Positions 26,674 to 35,437 of a stretch of 64,000 nucleotides of DNA are shown piece by piece. The stretch is taken from NCBI GenBank assembly GCA_030646715.1, contig JAUSLJ010000006.1, positions 1 through 64,000 of the forward strand, read 5' to 3'. The position numbers were made by a program, and so were the translations under genes. Positions within the stretch are counted from its first letter, which is position 1; each line of letters starts with the position of its first letter. The DNA is from Agitococcus sp. (GTDB taxonomy: Bacteria > Pseudomonadota > Gammaproteobacteria > Pseudomonadales > Moraxellaceae). Under the pieces are notes generated by a model that searched no databases, had not been told where the DNA came from, and saw nothing but the letters and a program-made list of their open reading frames with translations.

Positions 26674-27120
26674 TTATTTAACCAATTGACAGTCAAACGC
26701 GGACAAATCCCGAATAACAGCTTGTGTGCCAGTCGGAATACCTGGTCCCTGATGAGGCACCAGATAGGCAACAGCGTTAGGGTATCTCTCACTGATATAA
26801 AACTCAATGAGGCTCCCAAATCGTTGGACATTGTTTCCAGAGACGACCGGCACCTTGTAGCCTACCATTGCCCGGCCTAGCTTCTGCACTTCCGTCCTGA
26901 TAAAGCTAACCAAGGCGTGACGCCTCGCTCCTCTAAAGTGCACTATTTCTCCGCAACGATGCACCAAGCTAAAAATGGATTCGCCATTTGCACTGTAATA
27001 CGCCCGCATGCCTGAACTAGGCACATAGGCATACACGCCGTAACCCGCTTCTCCGCTACAGCTGTTAGCAGAAGTCGGTAACTCAGCACCCTGCTGACAA
27101 CGTTCCAATTTCAACGTCAT
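26674..27120 (-). CDS. Partner protein of a minimal nucleotidyltransferase
   Basis: The 148-residue protein has a GEAGYGVYAYVP motif near residue 25 followed by MRAYYSANG, a pattern that resembles the start of ADP-ribosyltransferase or related folds, but this is weak. It overlaps the nucleotidyltransferase by 4 bp (ATGA) and is translated after it. It may be the substrate or toxin partner of that enzyme; inference only. Confidence 0.55.
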   Translation of the reverse strand: MTLKLERCQQGAELPTSANSCSGEAGYGVYAYVPSSGMRAYYSANGESIFSLVHRCGEIVHFRGARRHALVSFIRTEVQKLGRAMVGYKVPVVSGNNVQRFGSLIEFYISERYPNAVAYLVPHQGPGIPTGTQAVIRDLSAFDCQLVK

Positions 27121-27458
27121 GTAGCCTCCGGCAGCGCGAATACAGTGACTTTAGAATAACCGGCCAACGCTTCATCATTCGGGTAGAAAAATTGAAAATC
27201 GACTATTCTTCCTTTCCACATTGGCTTTTGGTTCTCCTCCCTAAATTTGGCATGATACCACTCGGTCATTTTCAGCGCTGTCAACCGAGGCTTGCTCGCG
27301 ACTACGATAGCGATATCCAAATCAGAGTCGCTGCGTGCGCAGCCTCGTGCTTCACTTCCTACAATGTAGCATGCAAGCACCGTGTCTTTAACCCGGCTTG
27401 TCATGTTGTTCCGTAAGCGCTGGCGCACCCACGAAATCGACGGATACACATCGCTCAT
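27117..27458 (-). CDS. Minimal nucleotidyltransferase (NTP_transf_2)
   Basis: This 113-residue protein has the polymerase-beta-type nucleotidyltransferase signature GSEARGCARSDSDLDIAIV (GS, then DLD). This MNT fold transfers AMP or another nucleotide to protein or small-molecule targets. The downstream coupled gene is the likely partner. Confidence 0.85.
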   Translation of the reverse strand: MSDVYPSISWVRQRLRNNMTSRVKDTVLACYIVGSEARGCARSDSDLDIAIVVASKPRLTALKMTEWYHAKFREENQKPMWKGRIVDFQFFYPNDEALAGYSKVTVFALPEAT

Positions 27459-27606
27459 GCTAAGGCCCTTTCACTTTTACCCTATGTGTCATGCCAAATG
27501 CATGACTGTCCTTGTAAGTGTAGCGCACCCTCTTTTAAACGCTGGCACCCGCTACGACTTTTCAGCCACGGACCTATACAAGTCACCACTCTTTTTTCCA
27601 TTGCCC

Positions 27607-28389
27607 ATGTCCTTACCGCTACCCTCCTTTACTTTCCTTGAAAAGAGCTCATTATTCTTCATGGCTTGCCTGATGCTGCTCGGGTTTGCGGTGCCACCTA
27701 TCGCGCAGTCAAATTCCTATCACCAATTCGCTAACCAGCATACCTGGGGTGGCATTCCTCATTTTGCCGATGTAGCATCTAATGCCGTCTTTTTGCTCAC
27801 GGGCTTACTTGGGCTACGCCAAATACGCTACCTTGGGCACGTATTACATCCGGCCAAAGGACCGCTTACCTTCTTTTTCATCGGTCTACTCCTCACTAGC
27901 CTGGGCTCGGCGTATTACCACTGGGCTCCCACATCCGCTACGTTGGTCTGGGACCGAATACCTATGGTGCTAGCCTTCAGCGGGATTATCGGCACATTTC
28001 TAACGCTGCGCGTTTCACCACGTATGGGCCGGATAGGCGTAATTTTTTGCCTACTAGTAGGCCTATTGGGACTGCTGCTGCCCGGGCATCTGGCGTGGTA
28101 CCTGACCCTCCAGTTTGGCGGATTACATGGCCTATTAATAGGCTCCGTTTGCCTCAAGAAGGGTTCAGACCCCTTCCCTTGGGGCCGGCTCCTTGGCTGG
28201 TACTTCCTTGCGAAATTACTTGAACATTTCGATATTGCGATATGGGAGCTAACTCAACAGATAGTATCAGGGCACACTTTAAAACATCTGGCCGCAGGGA
28301 TGGCAGGAGTGTTGCTTCTAAAGCACTTGCGCGCTGTGCCGAGAGACGCTAGGGGAAAAACTAGCAAGAAGGGCTATCTGGGGAAATAA
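27607..28389 (+). CDS. Ceramidase-like (CREST superfamily) membrane protein
   Basis: Start set at ATG 27607 in the longer frame. The 260-residue protein has about seven membrane helices. Motifs SAYYHWAPTSATLVWDRIPM and SGHTLKHLAAG hold the Ser/His and later His pair expected of alkaline ceramidase/CREST hydrolases; ADVASNAVF is also typical. A role in lipid or membrane turnover is inferred. Confidence 0.75.
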   Translation: MSLPLPSFTFLEKSSLFFMACLMLLGFAVPPIAQSNSYHQFANQHTWGGIPHFADVASNAVFLLTGLLGLRQIRYLGHVLHPAKGPLTFFFIGLLLTSLGSAYYHWAPTSATLVWDRIPMVLAFSGIIGTFLTLRVSPRMGRIGVIFCLLVGLLGLLLPGHLAWYLTLQFGGLHGLLIGSVCLKKGSDPFPWGRLLGWYFLAKLLEHFDIAIWELTQQIVSGHTLKHLAAGMAGVLLLKHLRAVPRDARGKTSKKGYLGK

Positions 28390-28523
28390 TTTCAATCTAT
28401 GGTTGACACAAAAAAATACTTCAACTACACTACCAGTATCGGTCTGCCACTTTGATTTAAGCAAGACCTTACCCTATCCTCATTAACACCCTGTGCCCGT
28501 GAGGTATTTTCTGGTCTACTATC

Positions 28524-28997
28524 ATGCTTACAAAGTCCTTGCCTTCGTTGACGTTTGAGAAAGTATCCTTGGCCGATGCTCGCCTTATACTGCATCCGTT
28601 GGAACTTGCCGCGCCTACCCTCCAATTGCGTGGCACGCCCCCTTCAAGCAGTTTAAAATTGACAGGTAATGCCGCACGCTGGGTCGTGGGCCTTCCTGCC
28701 TTCGTGCGACCTCTGGCGCTGGCACGTAAGTATCCCCGGGTTGCCAATGCACTCGCTGAAGCGTGGGGCAACGCTAGTAAATTTGAAGCGCAACTGGACA
28801 GCTACTTAATTGACGACAGAGGAAACCGGCTAGGCTTTCCTGTCGAAGTTGCCAAAGACTTGATGGACTTGAAGGCGTACTTTGACCAGCAACGGCTTAC
28901 CACAAAAGTTGAGCGTCGAATTGTCATGACGCCTACGGATGGCATGCCTCCTACAAACAGACCGGCTCCTTCCGTTTATCAAGGGACGAACAATTAA
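28524..28997 (+). CDS. Hypothetical protein
   Basis: The 157-residue protein has basic, hydrophobic mixed content (WVVGLPAFVRPLALARKYPRVANALAEAW) and a proline-rich C-terminal tail. No family recognised. It stands alone between larger gaps. Confidence 0.5.
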   Translation: MLTKSLPSLTFEKVSLADARLILHPLELAAPTLQLRGTPPSSSLKLTGNAARWVVGLPAFVRPLALARKYPRVANALAEAWGNASKFEAQLDSYLIDDRGNRLGFPVEVAKDLMDLKAYFDQQRLTTKVERRIVMTPTDGMPPTNRPAPSVYQGTNN

Positions 28998-29153
28998 GGA
29001 ATCGATTCGTTGCCTTTTAGCCCGATTGTCGGTGGCTATACCTCGGTAGCATGGTTTAAGTGGCACTACCCTCTTTAAATTAGCGCACATCTGAAATATA
29101 GCGTCATCAGGTAATAGCATCCCCAGGTAATCCCTGGACTCCGCTCACTCCTG

Positions 29154-29180
29154 ACAGGGGCCGCTATTGAATAGCCCCTG
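29154..29180. promoter_or_regulatory. Hairpin in an intergenic gap
   Basis: CAGGGGC/GCCCCTG is a stem of seven pairs with a 12-base loop and no T-run. The gap is 28998-29273; nothing else is visible there. Confidence 0.4.
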
Positions 29181-29273
29181 GACATCGTTTAGCAGTTGTT
29201 TGTCCGCAGTCCTTGTTCTCTTCAGTGTTAGTTGACCAATGGAACAAGACCACCCCCCACCAGGAGCGCAACG

Positions 29274-29471
29274 ATGCGTCGCAATAAATGGAAAGCAGCT
29301 ATGCCCCGTGAAATACCCCCTAAAGGGCGGGCAGACGTGGTGCTAGCAATACGTAGTGCGGGCTCGCGGCTTGAATATGTAGGAAATATGCCCACTGAAA
29401 CCGCCCAAAAAATTATGGCGCTGCTTATTGAGCTCAACGCTCCTCCCCCGAAAGCCCCTGATGTCTCTTGA
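29274..29471 (+). CDS. Small hypothetical protein
   Basis: Start set at MRRNKWKAAMPRE with AGGAG 7-8 bp before. The 65-residue product includes GRADVVLAIRSAGSRLEYVGNMP. First of three overlapping plus-strand genes. Confidence 0.5.
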   Translation: MRRNKWKAAMPREIPPKGRADVVLAIRSAGSRLEYVGNMPTETAQKIMALLIELNAPPPKAPDVS

Positions 29472-29661
29472 GCTCCGCCCTACTGACCGTATTTGTCCGC
29501 AGTCACAACAGCTTTGCCTACATCTAGCAGGATGCGCGCAATTACGCGCCTGCAACAAGCCTATTCCTATTCAGGAATTTATAGCAAAGAGCCCTGAGAA
29601 AGCCGCATTGATGCACCAATTATTCGCCGATTTAACCAGTGGAAAAGTATCGCTGTCATGA
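29461..29661 (+). CDS. Small hypothetical protein
   Basis: Start at MSLELRPTD, overlapping the previous gene by 11 bp. The 66-residue protein has four cysteines (CPQSQQLCLHLAGCAQLRAC). No family recognised. Confidence 0.45.
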   Translation: MSLELRPTDRICPQSQQLCLHLAGCAQLRACNKPIPIQEFIAKSPEKAALMHQLFADLTSGKVSLS

Positions 29662-30770
29662 GCAAAACACCAACCCAACAAGCATTCGAGCAAAGCGCCA
29701 AAAAATTATTTGGCTGGAGTAATTTCGACGTCAGGGACAATATTAGCTTTAATATGATGCCTGTTTACGTCGTCGAGAAAGTAGAACAAGCATGGCTGCT
29801 ATTTCAGTCGGCGCTCGCTATCGCTAACGCGGCCTCAGCCAATGCTGAACCGGTAGCCTGGCATGACCGAGGAGGTGTTCGATTTTCGGGCAAATTTGTT
29901 CCCCCTGGTGCAGCTTTTTTTCTGGCACCCCCGCCTATGGACGATTCTGTAGCGTTAGCTCAGTTGAACGCAGAAACGGCACGACTTAAGCAAGTATTAG
30001 TTGAACTCAATCAACGGGCCGTGGTGACCGCGCGAACCGAAAAAGAATTAACGGAAAAAGTGGTTCTCCTGCAAACGGAATTGACGCGAATCGCCTCACT
30101 GTCTACCTGCAGCACCATTAAGCTGTTCCTTGCTTTACCAAATAAAGATAAAGCGTCTTGGTTCGTGCTTGGCCTTGATGAATCGGACCGAAGACATAAA
30201 GCAGAAAATGAGCGCGACATCCTTGCAAAAGCGCAAAATGAGCTACAGAATGACTTAACCGCCCTCAAACGTAGTTGTCGCCTAAAAGATAAAACTTTAA
30301 AATACCAGGCAGAATCGCTAGCGACGGCGACCTTTGCGTTAGAAACATTGCAGCACCAGGCTAAGCTGGTCGTCAGCCCGACCAGCCAACTGACGGCTCC
30401 TTGGACAAAAACAGTAATTCAAGAGAATTTACTAAAAAGTATTGCCGAGAACTGTTGTGTCAATGACCCGTCTGACTTCCTCCGCAATAATTGGTTATGC
30501 GCCGGCCCTACTGACGTCAAAACAGCCCTCAATGAGTTACTGAGCATTGCTGCCAATAATGCCGAGAGTGACATAGCAGAATTACACGCGATAGCGGACG
30601 CTCGATTGGCGCGGGTATTTGCGTTGGAAAAAGAAGCCTTATCCTGTGTCTCGGTATTTTACGACCCGCATCTTTCATTGGTCGCCCAATGCAGAGCGAT
30701 GGACCAATTAGAAACGGCAGTGACGGGAAACGTCCCGGAAATAGGTAGGTTACCCCCTATTGGGCAGTGA
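29658..30770 (+). CDS. Hypothetical protein with coiled coil
   Basis: In this 370-residue protein, the first part has a phage-type Ala-rich motif (AWLLFQSALAIANAA, then AEPVAWHD). Residues about 95-230 are a long heptad-rich helix (LAQLNAETARLKQVLVELN). No enzymatic motif. It overlaps the preceding gene by 4 bp. Confidence 0.65.
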   Translation: MSKTPTQQAFEQSAKKLFGWSNFDVRDNISFNMMPVYVVEKVEQAWLLFQSALAIANAASANAEPVAWHDRGGVRFSGKFVPPGAAFFLAPPPMDDSVALAQLNAETARLKQVLVELNQRAVVTARTEKELTEKVVLLQTELTRIASLSTCSTIKLFLALPNKDKASWFVLGLDESDRRHKAENERDILAKAQNELQNDLTALKRSCRLKDKTLKYQAESLATATFALETLQHQAKLVVSPTSQLTAPWTKTVIQENLLKSIAENCCVNDPSDFLRNNWLCAGPTDVKTALNELLSIAANNAESDIAELHAIADARLARVFALEKEALSCVSVFYDPHLSLVAQCRAMDQLETAVTGNVPEIGRLPPIGQ

Positions 30771-30820
30771 ATCCGTCCTACCATTGCTACATGTCGTTAC
30801 GGTGAAAGTATAGGACATAC

Positions 30821-30853
30821 AAAAAGGCGTGCTCTGGAGAGTACGCCTTTTTG
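30821..30853. terminator. Bidirectional hairpin terminator
   Basis: AAAAAGGCGTGCTCT/AGAGTACGCCTTTTT with A- and T-runs on both sides, between convergent genes. Confidence 0.9.
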
Positions 30854-30865
30854 TATCCCTCATAG

Positions 30866-31066
30866 TTAGAACCCCTTGACCGAATGCCAGGGAGACAACC
30901 CGTGCGCTAATCGGTATAGCCGGTTACTGCGGCGAATTTCGCGACCCCAGCGCGCGGCACTCCAATGTGCGCCCTCCCCAAACATCGGACCCAAGCTAGC
31001 CCAGCCCCGACGATTAGCCTCTCGCATGCGTAGCAGGGCACGCCACTGGGAGATAAGCCAAGTCAT
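30866..31066 (-). CDS. Small basic hypothetical protein
   Basis: The 66-residue Arg/Trp-rich protein (REANRRGWASLG, RWGREIRRSNRLYRL) overlaps the upstream gene by 4 bp. No family recognised. Confidence 0.45.
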   Translation of the reverse strand: MTWLISQWRALLRMREANRRGWASLGPMFGEGAHWSAARWGREIRRSNRLYRLAHGLSPWHSVKGF

Positions 31067-31308
31067 GGCGTTTCACCCTTTACCCGAGCATTCCGTAACA
31101 TTTGAGTGCATGTACCGAGGGCCACAACTCCGAGGGTAGCCCCCAACAGCAGGAAGGTTGCTACCAGCTCGCTTCGTTGGTTCAGTACCCCCGCCTTGAC
31201 ACCAAGGTGCACTCCTACTGCACAAGCCCCTGAAAAAACAAATAGGACTGACGAGAGATTAATGGCGAGAACGAGCGTCGATTCTCGAAGTTTGACTAAT
31301 TTAGGCAT
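31063..31308 (-). CDS. Small membrane protein
   Basis: Start taken at MPKLVKLRES; a GTG at 31350 is an alternative. The 81-residue product has two hydrophobic segments (TLVLAINLSSVLFVFSG, LVATFLLLGATLGVVALG). No family recognised. Confidence 0.5.
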   Translation of the reverse strand: MPKLVKLRESTLVLAINLSSVLFVFSGACAVGVHLGVKAGVLNQRSELVATFLLLGATLGVVALGTCTQMLRNARVKGETP

Positions 31309-31427
31309 GGGCTCTATTTCGAATTGAAGCAGGATTAGATTGATGTTCACATTTGTATTGTGTTAGTTTCCAGACCGGCTACACTTCGGGTAAAGCGCAT
31401 CCCGGCGCTACCCCTTGAAACATTGCC

Positions 31428-31688
31428 TTACTTTATTTCTTCAGTGCAGGACAACGGTTTGCCGTCTTTACCTAAAATTTGGATAACGGACAGTCCCCCC
31501 GCACCAGTACTTGTGCCTACTTTAGACAAGCTCGCTGCTAAAAATTGCATCCCCATTCGACAAAAGGGGCGCACAAAAACAGTTGCCTCTTTGGAGGTTG
31601 GCACTGAACTGGCGTCGGTGGCCAAGCCCTCGCCCCAAACGCTGGCACTACCCAAAATGACCGCTGTAAACAATAAAGGTTTTATCAT
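31428..31688 (-). CDS. Exported small protein
   Basis: Start set at MIKPLLFTAVILGSASVWG with AAGGAAAAT before it. Signal peptide, then 65 residues with two cysteines (RPFCRMG, LSCTEEIK) that could form a disulfide. No family recognised. Confidence 0.6.
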   Translation of the reverse strand: MIKPLLFTAVILGSASVWGEGLATDASSVPTSKEATVFVRPFCRMGMQFLAASLSKVGTSTGAGGLSVIQILGKDGKPLSCTEEIK

Positions 31689-31695
31689 ATTTTCC

Positions 31696-31833
31696 TTAAT
31701 TAACTGAACCAATCGTTATATAGCCCGATACCGACCTCAAGGTGTAGCCCCTTTCTTTAAATAGAACTGGCATGCCGTCCTCGAGTCCGAGATACGCCCA
31801 AGCAGGGCGAACGCCATTAAGCAAAGTGGTCAT
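31696..31833 (-). CDS. Very small hypothetical protein
   Basis: 45 residues starting MTTLLNGVRPAWAYLG. It overlaps the preceding gene by 17 bp and ends 7 bp before the exported small protein. Composition is plausible but support is weak. Confidence 0.35.
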   Translation of the reverse strand: MTTLLNGVRPAWAYLGLEDGMPVLFKERGYTLRSVSGYITIGSVN

Positions 31834-32065
31834 AAGCCCGATGGTCAAAGGCGTATTGCTTTGCCGCGCACCATTCACTCCAGCAACCCGCCTGCACCAA
31901 AATCTCGCGCATATCATCGTAGGCGAAGCACTGACTCAAGGTACTTTTGCATGGCGTGCGATAACGCCTCAGCAGGTTACGCAATACGCGCAACTTCTTA
32001 TCCATTTTTGCATGCATTTCTGCCTTAACTTTGGCAGACGTCGAAGGGGATACGTTGGTGCACAT
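31817..32065 (-). CDS. Small hypothetical protein
   Basis: 82 residues, starting 1 base after the stop of the upstream gene (TAAATG). Helical with basic N-terminal part (KVKAEMHAKMDKKLRVLRN) and four cysteines. No family recognised. Confidence 0.5.
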   Translation of the reverse strand: MCTNVSPSTSAKVKAEMHAKMDKKLRVLRNLLRRYRTPCKSTLSQCFAYDDMREILVQAGCWSEWCAAKQYAFDHRAYDHFA

Positions 32066-32311
32066 TTACGCTTGCGACGAACGCGCTTCGATTGCCTTAG
32101 AGCAAGCGATATAGTGTGCAGCGTCTCCAACTGCTATCTTCATTGCCCTATTGAGAGTCGCTGTCATGCACGCTGCGGCGCAGCTTAGACGCTCAGCCAT
32201 AACAGCCTCTGTTACCGCCTCTACCATCCACGCCGCCGGCTCGCATGTTGCATCGGCGCCCCCAGTAAGTGCTTTGTCTTTCAGAAATTTAACCGCTTCA
32301 ATTTTATTCAT
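32066..32311 (-). CDS. Small hypothetical protein
   Basis: Start set at MNKIEAVKFLKDK. The 81-residue product is helical and Ala-rich with three cysteines. It is the first gene after palindromic promoter site 3, about 50 bp downstream of it, which supports this start over the longer frame. Confidence 0.55.
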   Translation of the reverse strand: MNKIEAVKFLKDKALTGGADATCEPAAWMVEAVTEAVMAERLSCAAACMTATLNRAMKIAVGDAAHYIACSKAIEARSSQA

Positions 32312-32363
32312 AACTAGCCCTAATGCAAGGTTGTTGTTGGAGTGCTGCCGTCGTGATATATCA

Positions 32364-32400
32364 GTATCCTTATGATACTCTAGCTTTAGACATTTTGCAC
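32364..32400 (-). promoter_or_regulatory. Promoter with GTATC-N5-GATAC palindrome (site 3)
   Basis: On the minus strand: GTGCAA, 17-bp spacer, TATCAT within GTATC-ATAAG-GATAC. It heads the run of small genes ending near 31428. An extended similarity to site 4 upstream of the -35 (ACATCTGA) is visible. Confidence 0.6.
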
Positions 32401-32586
32401 TCATATTCAGATGTCCCCTAAAATTTAGGGGGACGATAACGTTTAATGTTTCAGGCATTCGTATGCCAGCTAGCCCATGAAGCAGCTGCTTGTTGACCGA
32501 TGTCGTTGCCTTGTCCATCGCTGGTGCGGAGCTCGCCGAGTTATGCCTTTTTACGGCGTATACGAATAGTATCCAGGACATACAAA

Positions 32587-32787
32587 CTAGCTATGCAAAA
32601 TAGAAAGGACACCTCTACCCTTGTTGCCGATTGCACCCCCCCCGGCTTCAGCCTTTTCAAAAAAAACACGCGCCGCAGCGAGAATTAATACAGTGAACAA
32701 AACAATTCCAAAATGAATTCGGCCCCCTGCGTCCTCGGGCACCCCCTTGAAGCAGCCCCGGGAAAGTTTAAAAAAAGATTGCAACAT
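32587..32787 (-). CDS. Small membrane protein
   Basis: 66 residues from MLQSFFKLS. One hydrophobic helix (IHFGIVLFTVLILAAARVFF) followed by a polar tail. No family recognised. Confidence 0.45.
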   Translation of the reverse strand: MLQSFFKLSRGCFKGVPEDAGGRIHFGIVLFTVLILAAARVFFEKAEAGGGAIGNKGRGVLSILHS

Positions 32788-32799
32788 AATTCTCACCCC

Positions 32800-33051
32800 T
32801 TACGTTTTTCGTTCGTAGCCATTTGATTGTGCCTGTAGGTTGGCGATAGCGCCCAACCGTTCGACAAACACCGCCTTTACCACGGCAGCGTCGAGTACAG
32901 TGTCCTTTACCAAGAAGTCAAAAAACAAATCAAATGCCAAGTCCAATCGCCAACTTCCCGTGTTTGTATCGAGTAGCCCATCGCGGGTCTTACCGTAATA
33001 CAGCAGGTCCACTGCCTGTTCAGCCGTAATTGATTGCATGCAATTCTCCAT
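32800..33051 (-). CDS. Small hypothetical protein
   Basis: 83 residues, acidic and helical (ITAEQAVDLLYYGKTRD, LDLAFDLFFDFLVKD). No family recognised. It is separated by 3 bp from the upstream gene. Confidence 0.5.
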   Translation of the reverse strand: MENCMQSITAEQAVDLLYYGKTRDGLLDTNTGSWRLDLAFDLFFDFLVKDTVLDAAVVKAVFVERLGAIANLQAQSNGYERKT

Positions 33052-33054
33052 TTT

Positions 33055-33348
33055 TTACGCGGCGCGAATGGCAGTCAACATCGGGGGCTGACGTCCGACA
33101 TGAACCACTGTCGCCACACAGAGAGTTTGAAATGCATTGAGCTCCTGAATTAACTCCAAGCTCACATCCTTATATATTTTTCCGAACGTTACCGTGCCAT
33201 CTGCCTGATGAATCTCGTATTCTCGCGAATGGGGCAGGGCGTAGAACTTTCCAATAATTTGTACTTGCATGGACGCTTTCATTCTATTTAATAATTTTAG
33301 TAACGGCTCGCGCATTCTGAGTCGGCGCTGGCACCCATTTTTAACCAT
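33055..33348 (-). CDS. Small hypothetical protein
   Basis: 97 residues in the full frame; a start at 33270 (MQVQIIGKF) is an alternative because the first 26 residues are very basic. The strand-rich part (YEIHQADGTVTFGKIYKDVSL) looks structured. No family recognised. Confidence 0.45.
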   Translation of the reverse strand: MVKNGCQRRLRMREPLLKLLNRMKASMQVQIIGKFYALPHSREYEIHQADGTVTFGKIYKDVSLELIQELNAFQTLCVATVVHVGRQPPMLTAIRAA

Positions 33349-33387
33349 TTATCGCAGGGACCGTGCCCCCTTCGGGGAGGGTCATCG

Positions 33388-33579
33388 TCATGTTTCAAAT
33401 TGATTTGAAGCTGTCGGTTTTTTACCATCCCCGGGGAAGCCGCAAGGGTCGACAATGAAGCTTTTTTCTTCTTGGGCTTTTAATTGTTCCTGCTCTTCGT
33501 ACTCATCACACAAATCGCTGGACAGCCCTACAGCGCTTACTTTACACAGTTCAATTAGATTTTTTAAAAAATTCCACAT
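33388..33579 (-). CDS. Small hypothetical protein
   Basis: 63 residues with a hydrophobic start (MWNFLKNLIELCKVSAVGL) and an acidic, polar end. Ribosome site weak. Possible small membrane-associated protein. Confidence 0.4.
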   Translation of the reverse strand: MWNFLKNLIELCKVSAVGLSSDLCDEYEEQEQLKAQEEKSFIVDPCGFPGDGKKPTASNQFET

Positions 33580-33725
33580 GATTTTTCCGTCTATTTTTAC
33601 GTTTAATTATCCGGCGAGCGAGACCAACGTACTACCGAATAATTAATAATGGTCCGTTCGTCTTGTTACGCGGGTGCCTCCGCGACATAGCCCGTGGCAC
33701 TGTTCCTGCCCCATGCAGAATGCAG

Positions 33726-34007
33726 CTACCTTGCAAGAAGCCTGAAACCGGCCTCTTCAATAGAGCCCACGCACGAAAGGAGTTGAACTTTTCCGTCTCG
33801 GGACATTACATAATAATAATCGTCTGAGCCGTGAAGGACGCCCCAGAAAGTGTAGATATTACCCGTGCTCTCTTGGACAAACTGGTTATCCATCAAGGGT
33901 GCCGCTTCCTTGATAATCAGCTGCCAGTTCCCCTTGCAGATGCAGGTGTCTTCGGCAGAGTCGCCAGGTTTTACAGGGGCCCCGCCCGCTTCGACTATCA
34001 CATTCAT
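33726..34007 (-). CDS. Small hypothetical protein
   Basis: 93 residues, beta-rich (GNWQLIIKEAAPLMDN, YYYVMSRDGKVQLLSCVG) with a CIC motif. No family recognised. Confidence 0.55.
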   Translation of the reverse strand: MNVIVEAGGAPVKPGDSAEDTCICKGNWQLIIKEAAPLMDNQFVQESTGNIYTFWGVLHGSDDYYYVMSRDGKVQLLSCVGSIEEAGFRLLAR

Positions 34008-34192
34008 GAGTACTTCCTGTTCTATTCGGGGTTCGTTACAAAGTCACTCGGAAAGAACCCGAATAACTTATACATGATTCGTTCAAATCGAGTGAGCATT
34101 CTGAAGGAGGCATCACCCCGCACCAATACCAAACTATATGGGTTGGGTGCAAAAATATGAGGGATTCGGCGCATCATGAAATTACTCTTTCG

Positions 34193-34525
34193 CTACCCAA
34201 CGAGTTTAGAGGCTAGCAATATTGCCTCTTTGCGTCGGGACTGTTGCTCAATACGCTGCGCATCCAGAGCGTCAATCACTTTTAGATTGCTAACTATTCG
34301 GCTGCGTTTGGGTAACGTGGCAATTCGCTCTTGTCTTTCCAGTGCAATTCTAGCGGACTGGACGAATGCTTCGATGACATGAGGGTTGGCTGCGCTCATG
34401 GCAAAAGAAAATGCTAACTCGCCAACGCAAACGTCCGAATTTTTCAGCAGCTGATTATCCTTCAGCCATGTGATGACATCCTGTGCCTTAGCAAAATCAT
34501 TAAGACCTTGTGCAATCTCGTTCAT
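34193..34525 (-). CDS. Hypothetical protein
   Basis: 110-residue helical protein (AKAQDVITWLKDNQLLKN, HVIEAFVQSARIALERQ). No family recognised. Part of a closely spaced three-gene run from site 4. Confidence 0.55.
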   Translation of the reverse strand: MNEIAQGLNDFAKAQDVITWLKDNQLLKNSDVCVGELAFSFAMSAANPHVIEAFVQSARIALERQERIATLPKRSRIVSNLKVIDALDAQRIEQQSRRKEAILLASKLVG

Positions 34526-34548
34526 ATTTTTCCTATGTAAAATTATAA

Positions 34549-34887
34549 CTATGAGTTACGCCGATTGAAGCGACTTTCATGCACTTCGCCTGCCCACTCG
34601 TCGGGCGTTTGTATGTCATCCCCATAGTCCAAGATGAAAGGCTCAGTGTCTCGTTCGCCAATCAGAAACTTGGCTTGCTCGGCCTCGTAAGCGACACGGT
34701 TCCATAGTTCGCCATGCGCAAGGCTTATGCCGCCGCAATTGCCGATAAGTCCGTCCCATGCGTCCACTCGAACCAGAAGTGCTGTCCAGTTGCGTTTGCC
34801 GTTTGACTCTGGAAAGCTTGTCAGGCGCACGGTCAGGCGCGGCTGGTTCGTAGCTGTCGGCATAGCAGGTCGCTCGACCATATTCAT
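34549..34887 (-). CDS. Hypothetical protein
   Basis: 112 residues, including TALLVRVDAWDGLIGN and an acidic end (ILDYGDDIQTPDEWAGEVHE). No family recognised. 8 bp after the upstream gene. Confidence 0.55.
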   Translation of the reverse strand: MNMVERPAMPTATNQPRLTVRLTSFPESNGKRNWTALLVRVDAWDGLIGNCGGISLAHGELWNRVAYEAEQAKFLIGERDTEPFILDYGDDIQTPDEWAGEVHESRFNRRNS

Positions 34888-34895
34888 AATTTTTC

Positions 34896-35219
34896 CTATG
34901 GTTGTTGAGGGCGCTCGGCATTATCTCTACGAATAGCCTCGGCAAGTACAAGCAGCGCATTGCGAACGCGCAGAGAACTTCCACCGCCAACCCAAGTACG
35001 AAAACGTAAGGATGTCATGCCCGGTAACATTACCCACGCATCACCATCCACCCCAATCGCGACTGTAATCTCTTGCTCTGAGCCTGTTTTTCCATCGGTA
35101 TCATCATGGCGCCGAGAGTAACTTGTCCGAATATCGATGGTTTGAGGCCAGTAGGAACCCTCAATAAGCGTGTTCATTGCGCGACTTACCGATAGTGGAC
35201 TAGTAGGCTTAAATTTCAC
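34896..35219 (-). CDS. Hypothetical protein
   Basis: 107 residues, mixed alpha/beta with EQEITVAIGVDGDAWVML and a helical Arg-rich end. AAAGGAAAAA lies before its ATG. It is the first sizeable gene after palindromic promoter site 4. No family recognised. Confidence 0.6.
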   Translation of the reverse strand: MKFKPTSPLSVSRAMNTLIEGSYWPQTIDIRTSYSRRHDDTDGKTGSEQEITVAIGVDGDAWVMLPGMTSLRFRTWVGGGSSLRVRNALLVLAEAIRRDNAERPQQP

Positions 35220-35248
35220 GTTTTTCCTTTGAGGACATCAATTCATTT

Positions 35249-35344
35249 CTACCAGGAGGTAGCCCCGAGCAGGAACTCCACATTAGGGGAGCGTAGCTCA
35301 AGTCTGCTCCGAGCTTTTGGTGTCAGGCGAAGCCAGTACACCAT
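35249..35344 (-). CDS. Very small candidate gene
   Basis: 31 residues (MVYWLRLTPKARSRLELRS and on) in the leader between site 4 and the next gene. It resembles short phage ORFs in style. The ribosome site is poor, so this is tentative. Confidence 0.25.
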   Translation of the reverse strand: MVYWLRLTPKARSRLELRSPNVEFLLGATSW

Positions 35345-35437
35345 GCAGGCGATAACTATTCCAAAACTTTTCTTTGCTTGTTTGCTCGTAGATGCCTAAC
35401 CTGCCGCTTCTATCGGGTTATTCCTAAAATTCCTTAG

